A DNA stretch of 64,000 nucleotides from Progne subis subis. Taxonomy: Eukaryota > Chordata > Aves > Passeriformes > Hirundinidae. The position numbers and the translations under genes are program-made. A model generated the notes under the pieces. It was not told the DNA's origin, did no database searches, and worked only from the letters and a program-made list of their open reading frames with translations. Within the stretch, counting starts at the first letter, position 1. Every line of letters starts with the position of its first letter. Shown one piece after another: positions 33,492 to 47,350 of the stretch. Location of the stretch: positions 6,790,308 through 6,854,307 of the forward strand of contig JAKJHU010000039.1 of the NCBI GenBank assembly GCA_022316685.1. Direction: 5' to 3'.

Positions 33492-36400
33492 TCTTATGAT
33501 CTGACTCTGCAACAAAGCATGATAGAATTTGATTTGCAAACATTTTCATTATTTCTTCCTCAGAATATGAACAAGTCTTCTTTCTTTTTGCACACTAAAA
33601 GAAATTCCATCCACAATAAATTAATTCTGTTTCTAATCTACATTTTATTCTAACACACAAATCAAAATGCTAGAATTTATATTTTCAAATATTTGTAGGT
33701 TTCTTGCATTTTGTTTCTCAAAGGTTTGCCAAAGACTTGCCACATCCTATCTTCCTAAGAACTGATTTCAAGAACTTAAAGCAGATAAAGTTTCATTAAA
33801 GAAGCCAGGAAGGAGTAATGAGGAGACCCAAATGGCTTCATCTGACTGAATAAGACTTTTCATTTTTATTTTGTGTCTTTCTTTCCTGCTTTTAAGCAGT
33901 GGAAGAGGAATACAGTTGATGATTTCATCATCCATTTTAAAACCAAGAAAATTATAATTTGTTCCAACCTCTAGAACATACAGTTTTTCAGATTGTACCA
34001 AACAGCTTGAATACCACATCTGGAATTTGTGTTTGAGCTAAAGAGTTTGGGGCCTAGACTGATAACAAATCTTGAAACACCAATGATACTAGAGGCTTAA
34101 TTTTGTAAAAATGTCTTCAGTTTGGTTTAGTCACACAGGTGTCCAAAACTACCTATTTTCCCCTTCCACCTTTCTGTTGTAGGCTGTTATAGAACGTATC
34201 TGTTCTCAGATTAACATTTTAGGAATAGATAAATGGAGCTTCCTCACCACTATGGTTAGGTTTGAACTCCTGAAGTTCATATTTAGTCCATGCTGAAACA
34301 ATTTTAAGCAATTCATATTCAGTGACATAAAAGAGAATTTTGCAATCCTCAAGTGTCCTGTTCTTACCGCTTATGAAGCTTGCACAGAATTCCTCTGCAC
34401 TTTACAGTATTTATAAGCCAGTCTAGGATACTGTCCTTGATTTCATAAGGTACTTCATCTGAAGTAACCAGATGACAAGATTACAAACTTCAGAACAGCC
34501 TACTCAAGTTGGAATACTCAGCCTTGAATAATATAAAAAGTTGTTAAAAATCACAGCTAAAAGTAATTTTTAAATGGACTTTGGCAGCATGCTCTCATTT
34601 GACAGCAGTGTTGGTAAATCCAGTTGTAATCCTAGAAATCCATTCTCCTCAAAATATACAAAACATGAAATTTGTTTCTTTTGAACTGTTTCAAAAATTG
34701 TTATTAAAATGTTATTATTAGTTCAAATTTATGCATTAAATCACTACCACTTGCACAAATTATGCAAATAGATACTAAACAGACAGGGTTACACTCTCTT
34801 GGCATTGCGTAACACCCACATCAGTTCAAACACAACAAAAGTGTTTCTGTTCCACATCACTACTATCAATGTATTAAGTTACTCTTTATAGTAATTCAGA
34901 TCAAATGAACACTGTATGTCTAAGGACACACAGATACATATGTCTCTGTATTGCCACTTCCTTCTCTTCCTTCCCTTTCTCAGAGCTAATGCTGAGCAAT
35001 AAAACTGAGAAACTGGAAAGCAATAAGGATTTTTAAAAAGGAAACAATTATAAAAATTTGATTTTTATTGTGAATTTTGATTGTATAGGTTGAGGGGTTT
35101 CAAAAATATATTATATATATTTGTTTTCTTATGGCACACCCATAATTTGCTAGTTTGTACTTTTGAAGCCTAGCTCAGTCAAAAAAAATACAAATCCAAA
35201 ACTTCTCCACAGCAACTGTAAGGTTGATTAACTCAGTATTAAACAAATTCTGACCTAATTAAACTCAAAGTCAATTCAGCCCATGACAGAAAGTTATTAC
35301 CTCATAAACAGGATATACTTCAAAGTTATTAATAATACACTAACACTGCCTTTTCAAAACCTTTGATTAGCAAACAAGTGAAAATTAGCATCTGAAATTC
35401 TGTTTGTACAGACTGTAGATCAGATTATGTAAATTTCTAAATCTCCATTTTACCAAATGAAAAGGAAGCCGCTAGCAACAGCTGTATAAGTAAGAAAACA
35501 GCGGGCCCTCAACTCTCAGCAACTTCAAACTCCACTGAGATTTACAAAGTGGTAACAAGGCCACATATTGTTCCATATTCTACCTTGTGCACCATCAACC
35601 ATGCAGACAACAACAAAATATAAATATACAGGATGAAACTTTTAGTAGGGAATATCTTGGATGATATTTTAAGTGCTAATTTTAAAGCCACCCAGATTCC
35701 TTCATAGTTAATTAGAAACACTCTCCTCATATCAAAATGTGAGTGGATGAGTTAAGCTGAAAAGAAAGCCTTGTCCTTTCTGCAACAAGCTCACTTTACA
35801 GACAGAAATAAAAAGAAAAAACCAAGTCCTCTTCTAAAAATGGTTGTTCCATTTTCAGAATAAATTATAAACAATTCCTGCATAAATGACACAGTAAATT
35901 TCTACAGGCATCAATAACACAAGTCGACAGCCTCAAGACATTTTATGTCCAACTAAGAAAGTAAAGGAACAAGGCAGAAAAAAATCACACAGAAGCCTTT
36001 TTGTGCTCTGTTGCTGATATATCATTATTATTTTGCATGATCTCTGATACCAGGACTGCTATCAGTAGGAGAAACATTCTAAACATTGCATGATTTATAT
36101 AATTACTTAGTATATATTTATAAAATGTACATGCTGAGCTCTTGTCAACTAACATTTGGAACTAAATAAAGTTGCATGTCTGTTAGTCTCATACGTAGGC
36201 ACAGTATCTCCCAGTGATTTCAGCAGGAGGAACGGTGCACCTGTGGGAGAAGAGTCCTTGGTGTTTCAGGGAGTTCCCTGCAGTCTTATGCATTCCTTAA
36301 AGTGGTCAGCCTTCAAATAATACACAAGGCTTTATCTTCTCTTAGACACCATACTCTCAAAGACAAATTGGCTTTTCAGTCAAAATCCTTAAGCGCACTG

Positions 36401-36745
36401 TCAAAAGCAGAGAGTCCAAGAATACAAAACTAATCAAGAAAAAAAAAGGGAAGAAAAAAATCCAAACCAAAGTATTTGACAAGTGTATAGAAAAAACCTT
36501 ATGAAAAGTAACTATTATTAAAAAAAAAAAAAACCAAACTAATTATGATTAATAGAATTTTCAGTTAAACAGTGTTTGACTGTTAGATATAAGTATTAGA
36601 CTGTTAGACCATAAGACATACAAGGCCAAAGAAAACATAAAATTATACTAGTAAATCAAAAGCTTAAAATGCAAAATATGCAAAACTTTATGGTGCACAT
36701 ATTCAGCATTTCTCTTTTACCTTACTGAAAGAAAAAATTAGAAAA

Positions 36746-36775
36746 TTTAGTAAAGTAACATTTTACTTTACTAAA
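36746..36775. repeat. perfect 13-bp inverted repeat with 4-nt loop
   Basis: TTTAGTAAAGTAA (36746-36758) is exactly complementary to TTACTTTACTAAA (36763-36775) around CATT. The surrounding DNA is very AT-rich, and pairing stops immediately outside. It may be a cruciform-prone site or the core of a worn AT-rich MITE. The stem is too short for a canonical microRNA hairpin. Confidence 0.9.
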
Positions 36776-38241
36776 AAATAAAATTTAGATATTTCCAAGG
36801 TAAGACAATGGGCAAAATGGTATTATACTTGATTATTTTTTAATATTAAAAAGTGTACTTGAGCCCTTCAAAGACAGTTTAAAGTGGTAAGAGTAGGTTT
36901 CAAAGTATTTGTCTTCCTTTCTATCACCAAAGTGGTGACAAGTAAAGCTGAAAAGTAATTGTTCTCAGCCTCTCTGGGCAATAAATTAGCAGAATAAATG
37001 CCCTTTGAAATGCTACTAGGTAGAACACTACTTGGTTTTCTCAAATAATTTGGTGAAGAGAAAAAATGAGAAGACAGAGCTTCAGGTTCTGGAGAACAAG
37101 GAAAGATGATTACTCAACAAAGAACAAATATGAAACACAAAGGGAGAAAACCCAGTTCTTAAGAGAGAGCAGCTGCACTTGAACTATCGACACCAAACAC
37201 ACTTCCAGGAACAGCCAACAATCAGGTAAAGACATGCCTCAGAATTTTCACACAATCTAATCCTTGAGGGATCTTTCCACCTCTTCTGACTGAAGAACAG
37301 GTTATCAGCAATGCCTAAAAGCAATCAAGAGCCACAAGAAAAAAACACTTGATTGTTTGTCCCCCATTCTCATTGCCCCACAAGGACACTAACTTTCATC
37401 TTTGTAACACATGCATGGAGGTATAGGAAGTGAGAGAGAAAATGTGGAGTGGAGGGGACATACATGAAAATAAATAAATAAAGTACACAGCTTTTGAGGG
37501 AGAGGACTGGCAGTGTTTTGACAGTTTCATCACATCCACCTGTATTCCCTTTCCTACTTCCCATGCATGCTGCTGATTTGCAGGTTTCTCCATATATTTT
37601 TCTTATTTCAAGCACAAGGAATATCAAACCCATTCATATAAAAATAGAAAATCCTTCAAAATTTGGTGTCTTCTGTCACTGCAAAAGCAGTAACTGACAT
37701 CTAGACCAGTAAGGAACTTGTAATGGAGAGAGCAATATGTGCATTCATGTGTAGGCAACACCACAGACTCTTGCTGAGCTCAGAAAAGGTAGGAAGGGTA
37801 CAAACCTGCTGATGTGACTTTCTTCACCTCTGTTTCACAATGGCTTACAGGATACAGAATCCAAACCTACTCTCTCCTCACAGTTTTTTCCTCTTGGTAT
37901 CTCCTTTAGGAATTTGTGTGTAGAAGCAATTAGTATTTCCAGCCAGCATTACCCCTGGATTTTATCACTGGTTCTTTGGGTCTGCTACAGCAGAATGGTG
38001 TGAAACCTTCTGTTCTTCTGGGGAAACTGATCCTGATTTTGCTAATTTTATATTCTCTCTGACTAATCTAGCATAGCATATCTGCAGTCCATCAAGTACA
38101 AATGCCTAAAGAGAAAAAAGATCTGGCATTCCATAAAGAGTAAACATTGTTTGAAATCCCTTAATTTTAGGTATGAAGCTACACACGGCAAGGAAAGCAA
38201 GCGTTAAGACAGGAGTGAGGTGAAGCATAAATACCTTCATA

Positions 38242-38580
38242 TAGAATCATATGATTCATCATAAGGCCGCTGGGTTCAGAGGCACCTTAAAAATCATCTC
38301 ATTCCACACCCCCACCATGGGCAGGGACACCTTCCACTAGAACAGGTTACTCAGAGCTCCATGCCACCTGGTTTTGAACACTTCCAGGAATGAGGCAGCC
38401 ATAGCCTCCCTGGGCAATCTGTTCCAGTGCCTCACCACCCCCACAGCAAAGTTTTTTCCTAGAATCTAATCCTAACCTACTGTCTTTCAGTTTAAAGCCA
38501 TTCTCCCTTGTCCTGTCACTATATGCTTATGCAAAGAGTACTTCATCTTTCATGCAGGCTCCAGTCCAGTACTGGATATA
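38242..38580 (-). mobile_element. CR1 LINE 3' fragment, minus strand
   Basis: It starts with an antisense tail (TAGAATCATATGATTCATCA), then CATTCCACACCCCCACCATG, GGCAGGGACACCTTCCACTA and GAACAGGTTACTCAGAGCTC. CCATAGCCTCCCTGGGCAAT, CTGTTCCAGTGCCTCACCAC and TTCTCCCTTGTCCTGTCACT follow. This is canonical avian CR1 3' sequence in antisense. It is 5'-truncated near 38580, and 80 bases further on there is a second CR1 end in the opposite orientation. Confidence 0.95.
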
Positions 38581-38660
38581 CATATTTCAAATATTTTCCA
38601 CTTTTTGTCTCATCATCTCTTCTAAAAGCAATACATATCACTAATACCAAAAATTAAATG

Positions 38661-38747
38661 TAGATGTTCCTGCTCACGGCAGGGGGGTTGAACTATGTGA
38701 CCTTTAAGTATCCCTTTCAACCCAAACTATTTTCTTGTTCCATGATT
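38661..38747 (+). mobile_element. very short CR1 LINE 3' end, plus strand
   Basis: TAGATGTTCCTGCTCACGGC, then AGGGGGGTTGAACTATGTGA, CCTTTCAACCCAAACTATT and a degenerate tail TTGTTCCATGATT form the last ~87 bases of a CR1. It is severely 5'-truncated. Both this copy and the preceding minus-strand copy keep their own 3' ends. They are therefore two separate insertions meeting head-to-head, not one inverted element. Confidence 0.9.
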
Positions 38748-41267
38748 AAAAAACTCTAGGTAGGAAGCACTAAGTTTTCTGGTAATGATAGTATTTAGTT
38801 GTTATACATTCCTGTATTTCTGGACTATGAGCAGTCTAATTAGACATTGAATGACATGGAATTCCTGAACGTACAGCTAAAATTGTGACTTCTGTCAAAG
38901 AAATTTCCAAAAGTATCAAATTAAAAAAACCCTGTTATTTACGGGGAAAAAAATGTCCTTTTTCATGTAGAGAAAGCAATACATACACCTCTTGCTTTGG
39001 TCTGGGAATTTCATGGAAACACTTATCAGAGATAGGAGTTCAGGGAATTCAGTACGGGAATTACTGGAAATTCAGTATGCTCCCTCTGCAGCACGTAAAG
39101 GAAGAAGCTTCCCCTCTTCTGTGGTCAGATCACATTTAATAGAAACTACAACCACGCAAGAAAAAGGAATATCCCTTAGAGGGTCATTGATAATGGAATT
39201 TAGAACAAGAAAGATGTGTTATGTTATCTACTTTTGGCCTCTTACATAATCAATCACTGAGTTTCAACTGATAGCTTCTGAACTTCTCTCCTGAAACCAC
39301 TGACTCTGCTAGTTAACGTGTATCCTAAAGAAAATTAGCTAATCTAAATCTGAAGACATCTACAGATGTCAAGCCCACCATTTTCTCAGCTTAATTCCCC
39401 AGAAGTGCAAGGTTTCTCTGTTGAACACATCAGGTTTCAGCTACCAGACATAAGCTCCTGTTATCATTGCCTGTTTAATAACAACAGCAGCACCCCAGAT
39501 TTTTGCCCTATGAAGGTAGTCTTGCAGCATGGATCAACTAATTTTTCAAAATTCTTTGAATGTGTCATATAAATGAGTTTTCCCTGAAGTCAGAAAATTT
39601 TGTTAACTTCCATCATGTGAAAAAAGAGGAAAGGGCTTTTTTAGAAAAGCCTTAAAGCTATGAAAGAACAGGACCAATCAACATGCTTCTCATGTGTGAA
39701 TCTTCTAAGTTTAGCTGCTCACTATCTTTCAGTTTCCCATCTGCAATAAATGCTGCTCCTGAGTAACGCTCAGGTTTATTCTTACATAGACAGATCCAAC
39801 AAACTCCTCAGATGTGAGCAAGGTTACAGGTGACTTCTCTATCAGTATCAAAGCAAGAAGAGCTCATCCTCATACTGCATATGATCTTTGTGTCACAGCA
39901 GAAAGTAAGACTCCTACCCGCTACAGATAATGTGGCTATATGTGCATATCGACTTAGCTCTTAAACAGAAAAAAAAATTTTAAACACATTAAGTCCAGTA
40001 AAACTCTTAGAGAATGATACAAAAGATGCAGTTCCAGTCCTCTAGGACTATGGATCTACTCCTCCATACCAGATCTCTAGCAATCAATAGTACTGTGGGG
40101 AAATAAAAACTGAGCTGGTCTCAAATTCTGGTCAGGAAAATTTCCTGATCAGGCTTTGTCCACACAGCATCTGTCAGCCAGTCAGACAATAAACTCTTAT
40201 TCTCACAGGCAATGAGTAACACTACTAGCAAATACATGCATTTTTTTTCCATCTCATCTACTTTTCAATGATTACTGGTGAAGAGGGAAGAGAAGTGTTT
40301 TGTTTTTTTACAGGTGTTTGCCACTTAGCCTGACTTAACAGAGAAAAAGTTTCAAGAGAAATTTGGGCAGGTAGAGATATTTTTTCTCCAGCATCAGGAT
40401 CAACAGCAAACAAACTGAAGAAAAATGAAACACCGCTAGAAGAGCCAACTCATGATGTCCAGACTGCTGTTGTTTAAAGTATTTGTTCTACTAATCTTCC
40501 TGAAATTTATTTTCTGAATATTCAGTCAGTTATACTGAAAGAGCAAACACCTGGAAGTTGTGTGCACATACCAGGAATCGTGTTTAGTAACTATTACTGC
40601 AGGAACAAGTTTGACATTAAACCAGTATGATTCGTGCCAAAAAAACTTCATTAAAATATAACATTTTGACTTGAAGCCCTAATTCTGTGTTTTTTATCAC
40701 AGTTCTATTTGTGTAAAGCAATACTGCAGGATATTTTGTCCACAGTTCTTTGGAAAGAGTAAATATTCCATTTATATAAAGCAGAAAATTTTCAGTCAAT
40801 ATCAAGACACTGATGAATTTCAGCACTAGAAACTTATTCATGTTTCATTCTGTAAGTTAATATACTCAGCAATGTACAGATTACAGAGAACTGATCAAGA
40901 TACAGACTGTGTTGAATAATCTGTTCATTCCTAAAACAGTACAAATTCTCTTTTTCATAAACCCATGCTGTTTTTGCACAAAAACTTTGGTGATTTATAT
41001 GTTGTTGCACAAATCAGGATGAAAACGAATTGTTTCTAATAATAAGACCAGAGCCAATGAACTTAAAACTCTTCACATACCTCTGCTGAGATAAGTAGAA
41101 CTACAAATAAAGAAAAAAAAATCTAAAAGAAAATATACATTAATATTTTATTACATACAAGCTGAAAGTAAACAGAAAACCATATATGCACTTTGTATTT
41201 ATATGAAGTTCTGTCCTGCAATTTACCAATTTCACTGGGTATAATATGCTTCTCAGGTAAATCCAGT

Positions 41268-41348
41268 TGGGTTTTTTGTGGGGGTTTTTTTGTGGTTTTT
41301 TTGGGGGTGTTTCTTTGTTAGTTTTTTAAATAAATAAATAAATAAATA
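41268..41348 (+). repeat. G/T-only tract followed by (TAAA)n
   Basis: From 41268 to about 41318 the plus strand is nearly all G and T, with T6-T8 runs separated by GGG, GGGGG, GG and GGGGG. A (TAAA)5-type tetranucleotide repeat follows at about 41327-41348. On the minus strand the first part is another A/C-only tract. It is strand-asymmetric low-complexity DNA with some G-quadruplex potential. Confidence 0.85.
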
Positions 41349-43250
41349 TTAGGAAGAGCTGTACAGGAAGTACACTTCAAATCAACTTATGAAGCTTTTG
41401 GGGAAACATGATCTTAGTGTAATCAAAATGGTATTTTCATAACATAACAAAATCAATAATAGAAGGCATGTTCTTGTTCAAAGGCGCTGTGTTTTGAAAA
41501 TATTGCCATGTAGTATTTACAGTAACAGCTGTACAGTTAAACTTTGGGCACAAGCTGAACTGCAGAGGATATGCTGCATAAATATAACTCCCATGGCAAC
41601 TAAGTGTGCTACTAGATAACAGAGAAAAAAGGATTTATGTGTTTGCTGAGCTGTCTTGCCCTAGAGGAATTCTCTAGGCAAATGCAGGCCACCTGCCACA
41701 TGGTATATTAAGCTCAGCTTCCTGGACTTATTTCCAAATCTAAAACAAAAAGGTCCACCAAGTTTCATTTGAAGTTTCCCTGTCATGGTCCCAGTCACTC
41801 CAAAACATATAGTTCACTTCTGCAATATGCTTCCTATATTGCAACAGAGGTGTTTGAGTAAGTATATTTCTGCTTCTAATTTTTTGATCTAAATCCTCCA
41901 CACAGAGTAGGCAAGCAACTTGAATCTTCAAATTAATTTAAACTTTTGTCCACTTGTACTGAGGATCACTACTAAAATGTGTGTAGTTTTTAAACTCTAC
42001 CTAAAAATACTCCTGTTTTAATATTATAAGGAAAAATATTTGGGTCAGATTCACATAGTATCTTTCTATATAAAAATATATTAGTGGCCCAAAAGACTTG
42101 CTGTCATATACAGGAAGGGGGGAAAAAAAAATGCTAGAATATATTGCTAATAGAGATGCAATGCTTGGAAAGATTTTAAGTTGGAATATTATAGTGGGAA
42201 TGACAGAAGACCACTGAAATAGGAGAGAAAAAAAGCAATCACTTGGCAAGCAATAGGCAAACTTAATGCAAATAATGCCACCAAATTATCAAAGGACCAG
42301 AATATGCATGAAAGTGCACAATGTTTACAGTGTTCTCCTTGTCAATTTTGCCTTTTAGAGATTGACTAAAAAAAATTTACAAAACTGTGTTTAACAATGA
42401 GGAGTGTCCCTAGACAAGCCCCAGAAAGGAAACTGCTTTACTCCATTGTCCTCCCTGGGAAAACCCTGTGAGACTTTAAAGAGGCAGCAGAGCTTGCCTG
42501 AAACAACATGAACTTTAGCATGGGAACATACACCCCACACACATTTTTTAGGCAGTTTGTAAATCTATGGCATTGCTAAGTCTATGGTCAGCATCAGGCA
42601 GCAACAGTGCCATGAATCTGAGCATCTACACTTATGAAACACCTTTGTGTTACCCTTCCAAAGCCTCCATGAAAGAGATGGACAGGTCATTAACATGGGC
42701 TTCCTGCTGTCTTACTGCTTGTGCTCATCTCTCCAGAGTTGTTTATTTTCATCCCCACCTTAGCCTTACCCTCTTGCTTCAGCTACGTGTGAACCATGAG
42801 TCTGAAACAAAGTCCACAGAAGTTAAATCAAGCCTTGTGTTAGCATAAAGACATTTTGGTAAGTAACAGAATAGCATACATTCCCATTGCCTATGATTCT
42901 CCTTGCTCTTGTTTGAGTAGGTAATCTAAAAGTCCAATGTTTTAACAAAGAGCAAAAAATAGTATTAATTTTTGTGAAATTATGTTGCAGTGGTCACAAA
43001 TGAATCTCTCTTCAGGACAGTCAAAGTATTTGCATTGAAATGAAAGAACTGCTTGTGCAAGGACAGGAAAAGAGGAACACTTTATGGAACAGTTGTTCAT
43101 CACTGCAAAATAACATCTGTGTTATAGAAAAGCACTAAAAAACAGTACACAACAGATATATGTTAAAGACCAATATGACATTACCAGATAAGAATATGCA
43201 TTTTTATTACTGATAATAGTTTACATACCCTAATGATTTTTTGTCCTCTT

Positions 43251-43298
43251 AAAAAAAAAAAAAAGGCAAAAAAAAGGCAAAAAAAAAAAAAAAAAAAA
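43251..43298 (+). repeat. interrupted poly(A) with two GGC interruptions
   Basis: A14, GGC, A8, GGC and A20 follow each other. The repeated A-run/GGC pattern suggests slippage duplication of an AAAAAAAAGGC unit. Confidence 0.9.
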
Positions 43299-44215
43299 GA
43301 GTTAAAATAGAAGACTAACATTAAGTATTACTCTGACTTGAATTTTCTTAGAAGCAATCACACAAAATACTTTACCAATAGATGTGACAAATGCACTTTA
43401 TATTTCAATGTGTCAAACCATTTCAATACTCGGAAACTATGTTGAAGCTGGCAGGCAAGCAGACTATATTAAATTTTTCTCTGAAATCGACTTCCATTCT
43501 GTACTGAATTACTGGAATTTTAGTGACCCTCAAAAAGGTTGTCAAAAATAATATTCAACACAGAGTTTACAAATCTAATGCTCTATTACACATACTTCAC
43601 ATAAAATAATATCCTTTCAATATAAGCAAACCAGTCAAGAACAACATTCTATTTGTACCTGTAATTTTGCATACAGTTTAATATTGATTTGTCACAGCAT
43701 TTTTTAAATGTACCTTCTCCTGAAAAAAATAGTCAGAGGTTACATTTGGTGATTCACTTTGTTGCAGATTTGATACAGTTAGAAACCCTTTTTAAACAAA
43801 TAAATAAAAATCTACCAACATGGGACTGTAAACATGTTAATAACTATTTCAAAATTCTCATTTTTCAAGACTCCTACAGACTTGCACATCACAAAATTCT
43901 CTTAAGAATTTTTTTAGGGCCAGAAAAACAGTTGTATTTACAAATCACTTAACTTCTTTTCCTTCCATTTAACTGAAAGCTCTCTCTGCGCAACAAAATT
44001 CTGTAATAGTGTGATTTTCTTTATTTTTCCCCTTGTCTTACCCATAATCAACATATTACTATCTTGCTTTTAAGACATCTTCAGCTCTGGTGTTTTACTA
44101 TTCATACTAATAATGTAAAAAAATTCAAGAGTAAGGTTTGCCATTTACCTGCTATTAATTCCAACCATTTCTTTCTGTTTAATCCCTACTGTTACAAAAT
44201 ACTGTAAATAAAGTG

Positions 44216-44292
44216 ATCACAGAATTAGAGAATCACAGATTATTCTGAGTTCAAGGGACCCACAAGGATCACCAAGTCCGGCTCCTAAACGG
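44216..44292 (-). mobile_element. short CR1 LINE 3' end, minus strand
   Basis: ATCACAGAATTAGAGAATCA, CAGATTATTCTGAGTTCAAG and GGACCCACAAGGATCACCA, then AGTCCGGCTCCT, match the antisense 3' end of the CR1 group whose tail repeat is TCACAGAA. The typical continuation (CCTGCACAGGAC) is absent, so only about 77 bases remain. Confidence 0.88.
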
Positions 44293-47200
44293 CACTAAGT
44301 ATAGCAGTATCTTTTCTCTTGTATCCACTGATGTGATAGATGCACAGAAGTCACAAGATCTCAGCGTGGTCCACTTAAAATAGGGAATTCAATTGTATAT
44401 CACAGCTCAGGAGGAGGCACGGTTAAATCCACAGCAGCTTGGTAAGCAACACAGAAAGCCCATCAGCAGCCTGACTCTATGACAGACCCAGAGGCAACTT
44501 GAGAGCTGTCAGCACAACTGCCTGTGAAGCTCACAAGGGAAGCAGTAGCCAATTATGCCCCATGACCTACTACTGGAAAACACGGTGAGAAAGATAAATC
44601 AAGGCCATGAAAAACTTTTCAGAGAAATTATGTAGTTTACTTCCTACCAAACATACATCTCACTTCAGGCTTTTAATAAAGGGGTAGCATTCAGTGACCA
44701 TGCTCTGCCTGACCCTTATGAAAAGGCACCACACCTTCAGCATTCCCTACCTGGATAAAAGCATACATGCATTCATCTGGAAATAAGCTTGAGTAATAGC
44801 CTCAGAGAATTAATGCTTGGATGTCTGTTTTGGTGACTTGGCTCTCGTATCTGTGTGCATGATCAGCACCAAACCCAAAGTAGACTCAATTAGAAAGGAG
44901 TCAAGCCTACTTGTAGATTTTCTTTCTACCCAGCCCTTCTGATGGGTGGGTCTGAGTAGCTATAAAAATGGGGAAAAATGTTTCTTTTGCTCACAGCAGC
45001 AAACAAAATAAAATAGAAAGAGCTTGTCCTGATCCTCATTACCTGATCTACATCCTTCCTCTGGCCAGCACTATTTCCCTAATTTCACTGTTACGTGGGT
45101 TTCCCTGATATATCAGTCTAAAACCTAGCTTATGTGCAGGCTCAGTGAACTACACTGAAGTTGTGCTCTTAACACCAACATCAACAGTCACCTGCAAGTT
45201 GAGTTCAGAAACATTTCTAATTATTCTGTGTCTGGCAAGAGTCATTCATGGATTGAATTTGATCTACAGAAACTAATAAAAATTTCAGCCTCTGGCTTCA
45301 ACAAGGATAGCATCAAGCCAGTGTATGCCTATGTTAAAATGATCACGTTTAGAGGTGTAGTACACAGTTTATGCCTGTGTTTTACTAAAAAACATACTTA
45401 CAGTTTATTTGCAGACTTAAGCAGCATTTTAAAGATATGCAGGCCTTGGAAAGTCATCAGTATGCAGGATGAATATCACACTTTCACCGAGGTAAGAATA
45501 CTTGATTTGCAGGTAACAGACAAAGTAGTCATAAGCAAACATAAAGTAGCTGAAGCACACTGGTTGTGCATTATTAAAACAAACACTAACAAAGGGCAAA
45601 AAAATTAAAACATTTAAATTAACTAAAGATGTAGATTAAATAGTTGTCTCACACACAGAGAAATCTAACCCTTAATTACCCACAAAAAAGAAGAGCAGTA
45701 ACTGACGTGCTGGCTTAAACTTCCCTAATTTCAAAATGTATGGGGACAAAATGTGTGAGAAGCTATTGAATATACAGACATAGCATTTAAAGATGATAAC
45801 CAGGGTTATTTTACAGTTCTGTGACCATTTTGGTGTGTGGTGTGGCAGAAGCCCTCTCTGAGGTAGCGGTCCAAAACATTTCATTCTACAGGAAGGATTT
45901 TCTGAGCAAGAAGTAAAATTGTGGCCTTTTAAAATGACAATCTCTAGAGGTCATGGTACCATGTATCAAACAAAATAAAATTAAACCCCTGATTTTAAAT
46001 ATTAGTTCCTATTAAACCATAATCATGTAGCTAATTTTCTCTAGTCAATGCATTATTAAGCCAATTAGAAAAGGGGTCAAATTTACTAAATTATCCACTT
46101 AAATGTTTTGGTGGCCAAACTCCACTGAAAGATCAAGTTTCCTAAACTGTAAACTGAACTACACAGTGAAGACAAAAAACATAAATAAAAAGCACACCAT
46201 TGAAACAGGTAAAATACCAGGTATGTTTCCCTTTTAATATCTGAAGTTCATGTAACTGAACACAAATGACCAGCAATATACTTTCTGAAAAACCAATTAA
46301 GCATATCTCTGTTAATAGTCACATCCTTGGGCATTTCCTGTGGATGCACTCAGTACACACACCTTTTCCTCTTTATCTAAATAGCTTGAGAGAAACGCTG
46401 ATTGAACCAGTAGTACTGCATAGCCAGTAACACACTGCCAGCCTGGCCTTCTACAGGGTTTGCTGCCAGGGAATTTGAGAATGAATCAGTCATCTAAGAA
46501 GCAGAATGAGTGCTACAAATCTCTGTTAACAAGAAGTGAGGCTTGGGTGGATAAGGTGAAGAAAAGGGTGTGGGATGTTTTGTAAGGTTCCTAGTAAAAA
46601 CTGCAAAAAAATCTCTGAAAGATTCTTTAGGAATGTCCTTACCCCGATCAAGGATTTCCACACAAAAGAACAATCTGACCCTTTAATAAAATATTTTTAA
46701 GGTTTTAATGAACATAAAATTAGATTAGGTAATCAATACTTATTACTATGTTATATTTTTATCAAATTATATTCAATAGCAGCCTCTCTCATCCAGTTTG
46801 TAATTTCCAGAATGGGTTCTGATTGACATTCCTCTAAACAAAGGATGCCTGATATATGCCTACATTATTGGCATTTTGTCAATGGTAGCAAGCTACAACT
46901 TGTCTAATAACTGAAAGCTAATGATAATTAGCTCTTGCCAAGTCTGGTAATGTACCCAGTTACTATTTAGCACGCAGACTGTAAAGGCACCAGCTCTGCT
47001 TTGTGGTATTGTAGTAGTTTGAGAAAAGAACCAAAAGACTGTTTGTGAAATTTCTGTTCAAGTCTAAAGAAAACGAAATATATCACATTCTTTTGAACTC
47101 CTTGATGACTTGGTCTCAAAATTAGCACAAATATAACATATCTGGGAGACAATATAGTAACTTCTTATTTTTATGGCTTAGTTGAGAATTTTTTAATTAT

Positions 47201-47348
47201 ACAAGCCTTTCAGTTATTCAAAAAAAATTTTTTTCAGAATCAATTTATAGTCAGATCTATGATTTAGCATCTCATTCAGCAAACACCTAAACCAATGCAT
47301 CCTGTCCAGAAATGCAAGGGATGTCTTAAGATGAAATAAATGCTGGTA

Positions 47349-47350
<2 letters not shown>
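44293..47350. other. unique noncoding sequence
   Basis: No gene is supported. A 126-codon plus-strand frame at 45228-45608 is the longest here without low-complexity sequence. It matches no family I know, and its neighbourhood shows no convincing splice context or untranslated-region signals. It is the least unlikely coding candidate in this interval, but I still judge it chance. Confidence 0.45.

Larger units (their letters stand above)
32839..38241. other. unique AT-rich noncoding sequence
   Basis: No gene is recognised. It contains an A22 run (33470-33491), an A13 run (about 36520-36532) and a perfect hairpin at 36746-36775. All open frames are under 90 codons and featureless. Confidence 0.55.
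38748..44215. other. unique noncoding sequence
   Basis: No gene is supported. Low-complexity items are annotated separately at 41268-41348 and 43251-43298. Open frames reach 93 codons (42567-42848), without a recognised motif. Confidence 0.55.

Noticed and set aside
38255..38270. GAATCATATGATTC palindrome
   Set aside because: It is part of the degenerate octamer tail of the minus-strand CR1, so it needs no separate explanation.
45228..45608. 126-codon plus-strand open frame
   Set aside because: It has no recognisable motif and no splice, promoter or codon-usage support that I can see. I list it only as the least unlikely unassigned frame.
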